From NCBI GenBank assembly GCA_029252505.1, contig JAQXBH010000109.1, positions 1 to 42,917 of the forward strand: a DNA stretch of 42,917 nt, given 5' to 3'. This stretch comes from Opitutales bacterium (lineage in GTDB: Bacteria; Verrucomicrobiota; Verrucomicrobiia; Opitutales; Seribacteraceae). The translations under genes were made by a program, and so were the position numbers. This document shows, piece by piece, positions 32,799 to 42,300 of the stretch; position 1 is the first letter of the stretch; every line of letters begins with the position of its first letter. The notes beneath the pieces were generated by a model. The model had not been told where the DNA came from, made no database searches, and saw only the letters and a list, made by a program, of their open reading frames with translations.

Positions 32799-34910
32799 CT
32801 AATCAAGTGGGATAATATGAGCAGCGTCCACAATTACATAACCTTCAGTATCCTCATTAAAAACTTTCAGATCGTATTTTTCTCCTTTTTTGAAAACAAA
32901 AGAGCCTAATGAATGCCATAAATTATCTGTACTGCCCTCTTTCCTCTGATCTACCATTACAGAAGATAATTTTTTTTCATCCTTAATTTCATATCTAACT
33001 TTTCCTGCTCGGTTGGCAGAAGCTACATATGAAACCATTATTTCATGCCGTCCTTCTTTAGGTGCCTTGAAAGGAAAGCAAGCGGTACGCATCCCCTTCC
33101 CTCCATTACCGTCATGGAAATAAGAATTGCCCACAAAAGGACGCAGTGAAGTACTTTTGACCCACTCCCCCTCGAAGCTTAAATTTGTACCATCCACCAC
33201 CAGACCGCTCATTTGGGCTGGATCGATTCCGCGCCCATACGCAACACGGTTTGATTTTTCCAATTCAATCACTTGTCCATCCTCAACCAATCGAGTTTTT
33301 AACTTGTCATAGGAGATATCCTGAACGGGAATATCCTCCTCGATCGCAAGAACGGCGGCGGTGGCGGCAGACTGGGCTAAAATCATAAAGACTGGTTCCA
33401 TCCGAATTGAGCCAAATGCGATATGGGAGGAAGAGAGACAAATTGGAACTAACAAGTTACTGCACTCGTCAGCCTTAGGAATAATGGAGCCATAAGAAAT
33501 TTGATAAGGCTCGCCCGGATGAACCTGTACATCGCCCTCATTTTGAACATATGCCATACCGTTTTCATCTTTGGCTACATAGCGCTGAACATGATGGGAA
33601 TCCATTGTGTAAGAGCCCATTCCAATGGATCGGGGGGTCTCTGATTTCCCGCGCAGATTCAATTCAGTAATTACGAAATTACTGACCATACGCCTGGCTT
33701 CTCGCACATAAATCTGGTGGGGCCAATGACCATTTAATTCAAATTCGTCTTTCGCCAATCCCCAGGTGTTCATTCTTTTACGAATATCTTCAGGCACACG
33801 AGGATCATTACATAAAAAATAAAAATAGCCTTTTTGATACCTTTCATGCTCGAGGATAATTTCCGCCCGCTCCCGATAACCCGCTTCTGGGTAAAGATAA
33901 TTCATTCCGATATTATCTGTGCTGAATGGACCATGGTTATTAGTATCTGTCTTGCCATTCGGAATCGGGTCAAATTTCCCAAATACATGAGTGGAACCCT
34001 GCACCAATGTACGTAGTAAGAGTTCGTACTGTGCGGGATCATACTGGTCAGGCCTTGAAAATGGAATTCGATTTTCCTCCACTTGAGTTAAACACAAACG
34101 AAAATTATAAGCCTGCATTTTTGAATCTCCCTGCCCTTCTTCACCAGGTAATTGGGAACTAATCCTGGATAACAAGCCACTGCTCGGATCCCCTTTTATT
34201 ATAAAGGGGTCAACTTTCCCATTAAATTGATGGGATCGTGCATTTTTAGTCTGCACACCACTTAATGATTCACCATAAACTGAGTTCCCTTCTCGTCCCA
34301 CGAAATAGCTTACTCCCGCAGAAGCCATAAGGTCTCCCTCGTAAGTACAATCGAGAAAAGCGGATCCATTGTAAGTATTTCCGGAAAGGGTAGATATTGA
34401 GATAATTACCCCACCCTTTTTTTGAACACCATTAGTTCGGTCCAACTTTTCCTCCCGGTAGACCTCTAATTCATTTTCCTTCACCCATGATTCAAAAATC
34501 AATTCTGCAACATGTGGTTCAAAAATCCACATTGTCCTACGGTCTCCATCAATTGCAGGGGCACCCTGACCTCGGTTGCCATACTCTTCCATTTTTTGCC
34601 ACCTCCACGAATCAACGCTTTGGTAATGCCTCCATACTCGATGATAAAAATCGCGAGCTATCCCGCCAATTGCTTCTTTCTTCCCACTATCTGTCCATCC
34701 TAAACCACTGCTTGAAAGACCACCTAAGTGTTGATCGGGAGAAACCACCACCACTGATTTCCCCATTTTCTTAACCTGTACCGCAGCACTAATTGCGGAT
34801 GAAGTGCCCCCATAAATAACCACATCATGGGTATACGACTTTTCTGCCAAAGCAAAAAAGGAAGTGACTAAAAGGAATGTAGTTAAAAATGTGGTTCGGA
34901 TCATAAGCAA
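32799..34910 (-). CDS. exported FAD-dependent oxidoreductase with golvesin-like C-terminal domain
   Basis: 703 residues. A signal peptide (1-22) is followed by a FAD-binding Rossmann segment 'HDVVIYGGTSSAISAAVQVKKMG' (about 28-50) and the family region 'HLGGLSSSGLGWTDSGK'. This is the FAD_oxidored family pattern. Residues about 575-703 form a beta-rich module: 'SYFHDGNGGKGMRTACFPF', 'SNRAGKVRYEIKDEK', 'LWHSLGSFVFKKG' and 'TEGYVIVDAAHII' match the golvesin/xanthan-lyase C-terminal domain, a likely polysaccharide-binding part. The reaction is unknown. Transcribed leftward, 66 nt before the sigma-factor gene, and divergent from the haloperoxidase gene across a 194-nt AT-rich gap. An internal start at the second or third codon (MIRTTF) is equally possible. 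Confidence 0.9.
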   Translation of the reverse strand: MLMIRTTFLTTFLLVTSFFALAEKSYTHDVVIYGGTSSAISAAVQVKKMGKSVVVVSPDQHLGGLSSSGLGWTDSGKKEAIGGIARDFYHRVWRHYQSVDSWRWQKMEEYGNRGQGAPAIDGDRRTMWIFEPHVAELIFESWVKENELEVYREEKLDRTNGVQKKGGVIISISTLSGNTYNGSAFLDCTYEGDLMASAGVSYFVGREGNSVYGESLSGVQTKNARSHQFNGKVDPFIIKGDPSSGLLSRISSQLPGEEGQGDSKMQAYNFRLCLTQVEENRIPFSRPDQYDPAQYELLLRTLVQGSTHVFGKFDPIPNGKTDTNNHGPFSTDNIGMNYLYPEAGYRERAEIILEHERYQKGYFYFLCNDPRVPEDIRKRMNTWGLAKDEFELNGHWPHQIYVREARRMVSNFVITELNLRGKSETPRSIGMGSYTMDSHHVQRYVAKDENGMAYVQNEGDVQVHPGEPYQISYGSIIPKADECSNLLVPICLSSSHIAFGSIRMEPVFMILAQSAATAAVLAIEEDIPVQDISYDKLKTRLVEDGQVIELEKSNRVAYGRGIDPAQMSGLVVDGTNLSFEGEWVKSTSLRPFVGNSYFHDGNGGKGMRTACFPFKAPKEGRHEIMVSYVASANRAGKVRYEIKDEKKLSSVMVDQRKEGSTDNLWHSLGSFVFKKGEKYDLKVFNEDTEGYVIVDAAHIIPLD

Positions 34911-35104
34911 GGGACTTACAGTCCTATTTGATTAGAATGAATCGAAAATGTTCAATCACAAAGAAATTTTGTTAATAAAATCATTGATTTAATTATTCCT
35001 TGTGAACAACCTGTAAAAAGGTAATAGGTACACATATATAATATAAAACTTCACTTTACTTTTTTATTATATACTTATTTAACGACTATACCGAACTGAA
35101 AAAA

Positions 35105-36355
35105 ATGAAAAATACATTCTACCTTTTACTGTTATATTTAAATACTATTTTACTATTTGGAAAACCAACCGAACTCATTGAATGGAGATCAGAATTTTTA
35201 AAGGCAGTACGCGAAGAATCTCTTTCACCAAACCTAATGGTTAGAAATTTGGCTATTTTTTCAATTTCCGTTCATGACGCAGTAAATAGTCTAGAAAAAA
35301 AGTATCATCCTTATCTAAAATTCCACAATCATGATCTCAAAACATGGGATTTAAACTCGGTGGTTGCAGGTTGTGGAAGCTATTTAGGAAAAAGCCTTCA
35401 TCCAGCAAGAGCGGTAAACTTTGAAAAACTTGCCTATTTTACCAAGAGAGAAAATTCTGAAGTGATGGATAAATCCTTTTTATTCGGCCGACAGGTAGCT
35501 CGATTTATGTTACAATACAGAATAAACGATGGAGCAACTACCACTGTAACCTACATTCCAAGAACAAGTCCAGGATTGTGGAGAAGAACTCCAAACTTTT
35601 TTCGCCCACCTGAACAACCTCATTGGAGAAAAGTAAAAACATTCGCAATTAAATCATTAGATGATTTCATGCCCCAACCACCTCCCCATCCAACAGATAA
35701 ACTATTTCTAGATTCCCTAAAGGAAGTAAAAATCTTAGGTAGTAAAGACAGCCAAATTCGATCAAAAGAACAAACTTTCATTGCCCAGTTTTGGAAAGAC
35801 TTCAGTTATACCCAAACTCCACCGGGCCATTGGAATGATATTGCGACAGAGTTATGCAAGGCAGAGAAGTATAGCTTGATTGAAGAAGCCAGAATATTTG
35901 CAATGCTTAACATTGCACTCGCGGATAGCGGTATCATTTCATGGGAGTGCAAGTACCGTTATCATGTATGGAGGCCAATTCATGCCATACGACATGCTGA
36001 TCAATTCCCACAATCTAAAAAATATGCAAATAAAGAATGGGATTCACTACTTGAAAGCCCGGCACATCCAGAATATGTGTCCGCACATAGTTTTTTTTCG
36101 GGAACTGCCTCTACAATTCTCGCCATGATTTACGGTAATGATGAATATAAATTTAGAGTTAAAAGCGACCAGTTCCCAAATCAAAAAAGGGAATTTAATC
36201 GTTTTTCTTCCTGTGCCGAGGAAATAGGTTTAAGTAGGTTATATGGAGGTATTCACTACCGATTTTCAAACGATAGAGGTATTGAAAGTGGAAAAAAGCT
36301 AGGAATGTTCATTTATAAGCAAACCTTAGGACCCTTGACAAAATCTAAAAAATAA
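35105..36355 (+). CDS. vanadium-dependent haloperoxidase / PAP2-superfamily protein, exported
   Basis: 416 residues with a signal peptide (1-19). The three vanadate/phosphate-binding motifs of the superfamily are in order: 'KYRYHVWRPI' (K283, R290), 'EYVSAHSFFSG' (S326, H328) and 'SRLYGGIHYRFS' (R378, H384). All expected ligands, including the proximal histidine H384 and the acid-base histidine H328, are kept, so it may be an active vanadium haloperoxidase or an acid phosphatase; sequence alone does not decide. The second motif has SAHS where many relatives have SGHS. 'WNDIATEL' before motif one is also common to bacterial members. It lies 17 nt before the giant secreted protein, so the two are probably cotranscribed. 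Confidence 0.88.
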   Translation: MKNTFYLLLLYLNTILLFGKPTELIEWRSEFLKAVREESLSPNLMVRNLAIFSISVHDAVNSLEKKYHPYLKFHNHDLKTWDLNSVVAGCGSYLGKSLHPARAVNFEKLAYFTKRENSEVMDKSFLFGRQVARFMLQYRINDGATTTVTYIPRTSPGLWRRTPNFFRPPEQPHWRKVKTFAIKSLDDFMPQPPPHPTDKLFLDSLKEVKILGSKDSQIRSKEQTFIAQFWKDFSYTQTPPGHWNDIATELCKAEKYSLIEEARIFAMLNIALADSGIISWECKYRYHVWRPIHAIRHADQFPQSKKYANKEWDSLLESPAHPEYVSAHSFFSGTASTILAMIYGNDEYKFRVKSDQFPNQKREFNRFSSCAEEIGLSRLYGGIHYRFSNDRGIESGKKLGMFIYKQTLGPLTKSKK

Positions 36356-36372
36356 CATCTAAAATTTACATT

Positions 36373-39300
36373 ATGCGCCTATATGTCCTAACAATACTTT
36401 ATTTTATAACAATTTTTAAATCATTTTCAAATAACCAGCGGATAGTTGGAGATATGAACGGAGATGGAATTGTAAACCTAGTTGATACCATCAAAATGGT
36501 GAATCATATTCATGGTACAGGTTTTACAACCGAACTTGAGACTTTAAAATGGCAGGCGGATATTAATGGAGATGGTCTCGTGAATTCTTTTGATGTAGAA
36601 AGTTCATTAGAGTTTGTCTTTAAGCGCGAATCAATCAAGTCGCTCCCTTTCGCAGGAATTATTAATACATTTCCTTACGCAGGTGAAGGTGATATCTCAC
36701 TCACGAGAGAATTTGTCATTCACTTCAACATGCCCCTTGCACAGGGCACTGTCTTAACTAATGAAGCTTTCTTTGCTTATTCAGGGGACAGTCTACAAGT
36801 TACATCCGCCAGGCTTTCTTCAGACCGTATGAAAGCGACTCTTTTCTTGAACGGTTTTCGCTGGCCGTCCAATTCGACAGTAACTGTTACCCTTAACGGC
36901 GGAGGATTAACGGATTTTATAGGCAGGGGCATTGATGTCGATGGAGACGGCGTAGAAGGTGGAATTAAAACTTGGACTTTTTCAACTCTGGGTGTTGAAG
37001 CAAGTGACCCCTCTACAATTGTTGAAGGTCAAGTTTTTGATTCTGATAATTCAAATGGAGAAAAACCTTTGCATGGAGTTCTCATTACTGTCGTTGGAAA
37101 TGAGGAGGCTATGAGCGTATTAACCGATTCAAATGGAAGTTTCCAACTTTCCTCAGCACCTATAGGAAGATTTTTTGTGATGGTGGACGGACGCTTAGTG
37201 GGAGCCCCAAATGGAGAGACGCTCAGTCAAGGTTCATGGAAAGATAGAGATTATTACACCTTCGTGGGCAAGGCGTGGGAAGCCGTGCCAGGGAAAACAG
37301 TAAAAGCCACCAAGTACGGAAAGTTTGCAGAAAACGGCACCTACATAGCTGATTCCAGAGATGGAAAAATATTCTTACCGTTAGTAAAAAAAGGTGCCCT
37401 TAAGCCGGTTGATGCCACAAAAAAAACGAGTATTTCCTTTGCATCGGGATACTTGGATGGAAACGATTCGAACCTTATGTCGATGCTGGCTGCTACTTCT
37501 ATTACCATCCCTCCAGGCTCGTTACAATCAGATGATGGTACAACTGGTGGAAGTGTGGGCATGGCTCCCGTTGCTCCTGATCGTTTACCCGAACCTTTAC
37601 CCGAAAGTTTAAAAATGCCTTTGGTCATTACCATTCAAACAGATGGCCCTTCCAATTTTGATATCCCTGTGCCCGCGCGATTTCCCAATGTCGACAACCT
37701 CCCTCCCGGTGCAAAATCTGCCTTATGGAGTTTTGACCACGATACTGGAGTGTGGGAAATCTCTGGCCCGATGACAGTAAGTGCCGATGGTAAATTCCTT
37801 GAAACTGACCCCGGCGTGGGAATTCGCCAACCAGGATGGCATGGATCTTCACCAGGTGCTCAAGTTTTTGGCAAAGCTGTTACGACAGGCCCTAGTATTA
37901 CAAAACCTAAAAAAGGAGCTTGCGGACTGAGTCATGCATCTATGTCGATTACCGAGGGAGATTTTACTAACTTGGGCAGGCTATCCGAAGGAATAGAAGA
38001 GACCATTTTCGGACAAAATGAGAGTGATCTTAGTTTTACGAAAGATGTACTCGGTGCTGGAAATCGCTTTGGTAATACTCAAAATGCGGGAGGTAGCGAC
38101 TGGAATCAATTTCGAACGCACGCGGAAAAAGATGCAAAGCTCCATGCTACCATTTCCCGTACCGTTTCGACCTTGCTTGGTTCAGAAGATTTTTGGACGA
38201 CTTTCTCAACCACCGCTTCTACAATAAGAGACAATGCAATTATCGCGTCAAAAAATAGTTCCGCTCAGACCAAGATAAATTCTGCTCATCAGGTATTTCT
38301 TAGCGATTTAAATCGGGCAAAAGCAAAGATTTCTAGTCAAATCAGCAAATGGGAAAATTACTCGGTTTCACTCTCCGCATTAATTGGCCAAACCACAGGA
38401 ATCTCAGGACATGCTGTCTTGCAGACTGACAGAACCCTTATTGCAAAGGAAATTAGTTCCACATTAAAAGCATACCGTTCTATCCCGGGAGGAAATAGTC
38501 GACTCGATAAACAGCTCAAAAAATTTGCTCAATCATGGCAAAAATTCCTCCAAGCCACCCTCAATGGAAACCTGCACCTTTACAAAGGAGAATCATTTGT
38601 TTTCTTAAAGAGAATTGGTTCCGAAGCCGAAGAAACTCGTGTGCCTCCGATTGCGGCTCAAAGAATTAGGGTTGGAACTGGTGGATCCTATGACGCAATC
38701 GTACGTCCAAACAGCTGGTATGAAGCATGGATGCTCGAACCGACCACACTAGTCATTGGTTCAACTACTTTCATCTCCCCCCGCAATGGAGGGAATGGTC
38801 CTGTGCCTCCCATCCCCCTCTGTCATGACGACAAACCAGACAGTGACTTTGACTATCTGAGTGACCGGGGTGAACGGATTGTCGGTACTAATAAAAGCCA
38901 GCCAGACACCGACGGGGATGGAATACCAGACGGATTCGAAATACTCAACGGAACCGACCCGAGTGGTGGAAATCCTGTTTTTACCGGCATCCTAGCTACC
39001 ATTGCTCCCACTCGCGGTTTTTCCGATTTTGTTACTACCGGAAACGACCTTGCCATTCTTGGTAATGGGCCAAGTGGAGTGGACATATTCGATATTGGAT
39101 CTGGAGTTCGTCCAATCAAACAATCCACTTTTAATACCCCAGGCTCGGTTCGAAAAGCTGCCCTGTCTGAAAATTATCTGGTCATTGCGGATGGAAAAGC
39201 AGGACTCACAGTTCTCGACCTGACTAGTATAGAAAGTCCCTCACAAGTATGGAACATCCCACAGGAATCTCCTGCAAACGCGGTTGCTGTGGCTGGTAAG

Positions 39301-42300
39301 ATCGCGTTTGTCGGATTGGAAAATGGGAAAATTAAGAGTTATGATCTTTTTAGTGGGCAAAAAATCGATGAGATTGGCTTAGGTCAAACCATCGAAGATC
39401 TCGGAATGAATGGGGATTCGCTCTATGCCCTCGAGAATGTTCAACGACAAAGAAGCCGATTACATTCTGTTCCTACATTCAACGGCCGTTTTAAAGACGA
39501 TGATGGTCCATTTCTTCCCCGCAACTCAGTAGATACTCCAGGACATCGTCAATGGGGACTTAAAAACGGATTAGGACGAAGACTTTTTGTTGGAGACGAC
39601 TTTGCCTACGTAACCGACTTAATGGGTTTCAACCGTATAGATCTTTCAGATCCTACAGTTCCAGTTCGAGCGGAAAGAACCAAAACACCTTCACGCGGTT
39701 GGCGTCAGACAGTTTCCAATGGGTCTGGTCTAGCTATTGTTCTTGAACATCGAAACAGCCCTAAATTTGCGAAAGCTGATCCAAGTATTTATACAGTTCA
39801 AAATAATGGAGATTTTTTACGAGCGGGTGGATATATGAAAAACTTTGAAACTCGTTTCCCCACTCCCGGCAATGCAGGTGCGGTCTCGATCTACAACGGG
39901 CTTGCCTATGTCGCTGACGGAACCAAAGGTCTACAGGTCGTCAATTACCGGGCGTATGACATTAATGGAGTCAAGCCTACCCTGTCAGTCACCTTAAATG
40001 ATATGAACGGAACGGTGGAAGAAGCAAAACTCCTTACACTACGAGCTTTCGTTCAGGATGACATCCAGGTTAAAAATGTGGACTTCTTTGTAGACGGTGA
40101 AAAAGTTTTCGTCGATGGAGGCTACCCATTTGCACATACCCTCGAAGTTCCTCTTCGCAAAGATCAGGCAACCCTTCGTCTCCGCGTGATTGCCAGAGAT
40201 ACAGGAGGAAATGAAGCCTACTGGCCCGGTCCTGGTGCAAGTAATGAACATACCCTAACTATTGCCGACGATTTGGTGCCTCCCCAAGTAGTGACTTATT
40301 TTCCCCGGGAAAACTCAACCGTTTTACCGGGAGAAACAGTAGTCGCAGTTTTTAATGAGCGCATGGCACCCGACTCGATCCATGTACGGTCAATTAGGTT
40401 GGATCGTCTTAATGACAATAATACATCGACTCCAATTGAACTTGCTTCCGTTGTGTACGACGATGCGACTCAATCCGCCTACGCCACCCTTCCCGCAACT
40501 CTTCCTCCTGCAAAATATCAATTGTATGTGAACGAACTCGCAACCGATTTACCTACTAATGCCCTCAAAACTCCGGCTCCTGTTCGTAACTTATTTGGTC
40601 CCAGTGAAATTCATGGCAAGTTTTGGTTCGATCGAAATCATAACACGGTGCAAGACACAGGAGAAGAAATTCTTAAAGAATGGACTGCATTTCTTGACTA
40701 TAATAACAATGGTGAACTCGATACCGGTGAGCCTAATGCCACTTCTGACCAAGCAGGGAACTACTCCTTTACGAATCTCTACCCTGGTGGATACTCCGTT
40801 TCGGAGGTATTGCCACACGGTTGGACTCAAACATTCCCGAAAGGACAAAACCTTGGTGCAACAGAACAATTTACAAATGTGGGCTGGATCAGTGAGAGTG
40901 ATCAATCTGCAAATCAGACTTTTGCAGTTGATACCCTTGGAAACGGATGGACTGCCGGTATTGTTCCCGACGGAAATTTCTCCATTGGTTCAACCAATTT
41001 TGATGGTAATGGTACCGCCGGACAACTTTTTATAGCGAGGGTAGCCCCCACCGGATTAGTGAACAAGGTTGTCACATTAGGAAATCCCGACATTAATAAT
41101 ACAGGTCTCTCTCCCAACCTCATTATCAAGCCGGATAATGATGCAGGTATTTGGTTAACCGGATCTTTTTCGGGTAATGGACTTTCTATTCCAGGAACTG
41201 TTTTAGATGCAAATAACACCACTGCTTTTGCAACCCGTTTTGATCAGGACTTCAATGCAAGCCTCACTACCGTTTTAACAAATTCTACTATTTTTGACCT
41301 TTCTCCTGATCCCGATGGACGAGTCGCAATTGCCGGGACATTTACTGGTTCAACAACGATGGGAACTACTACACTCACTTCCAGTGGGGGAACGGATGCA
41401 TTTATTGCCAAAATTGCTTCCACAGGAAAAATTGCTTGGGCAAAATCACTTGGGGGCAGTCAATGGGAATCGGTTCAATCTATCTCAACCGATGTAAATG
41501 GGAGTCTATGGATAGCGGGCGATTCGAATTCATCCAATTTTACAGCCAATACAACAAACCTTGACCTGTCTGGAAATGCTGGTGGCTACCTTGCTATGTA
41601 CAATCAATCAGGCTCAAACTTATGGGCGATTGATCCAATTGGTCAAGTTAGCTTACTCAATGATGGTTCTGCCGCATGGTTCCTTGATCAAAATGGTTCA
41701 ACCTTCCTCATTAAGAAAGTATCCGCGAGCGGTACGATTACTTCAATTACATCCATTACTGGTTCTATTGTAACCGATCTGCTTTCCACGACTGATGGAG
41801 GCGTCAATGTATCACTCTCCACCACCTCAGGAACAATTAGTGTCAATGGAGTAAATGTCTCTGCAAGCACAGGCAACAGTGGACTGCTATTGAAACTAAA
41901 AAGTAATGGTGACTTAGCGTGGTCTATCCCACTCTCTACGAATGGCTCCGATTCAATAACTCAACTTGCCCGTGGTTCATCACCTGACACTTGGGCAATG
42001 GGTACTGTGGGCACAACCAATCAATCACTTACCTATGGCACAAAGACCATTGACTTAAATTCTTCTACCGGAGTTCTCTTAAAAATCGATCCGATCGGAG
42101 AGGTTACTTCCATATGGGCAATTCCTGTGGTGGGTAATCTCTATGTAGATGTGAACGATAATGTCTGGGTAACCGGAAATAATAGCGGAGATCCGGGACA
42201 AACGAGGTCGATTACAATTGGTGCCCTGCCCCTTCAAACAGAATCGGCAAAGGGTAATTACATCGGACGAATTGGTCGTGCGGGTTCGGAATCCCATACC

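Noticed and set aside
35037-35042. TATAAT box before the haloperoxidase-family gene
   Set aside because: It sits in an AT-rich run and no -35 hexamer lies at a proper distance; the nearest TTGTGA is 31 nt away.
37341-41876. Several 60-160 residue ORFs on both strands
   Set aside because: They are shadows of the continuous frame-1 giant ORF; none has domain features.
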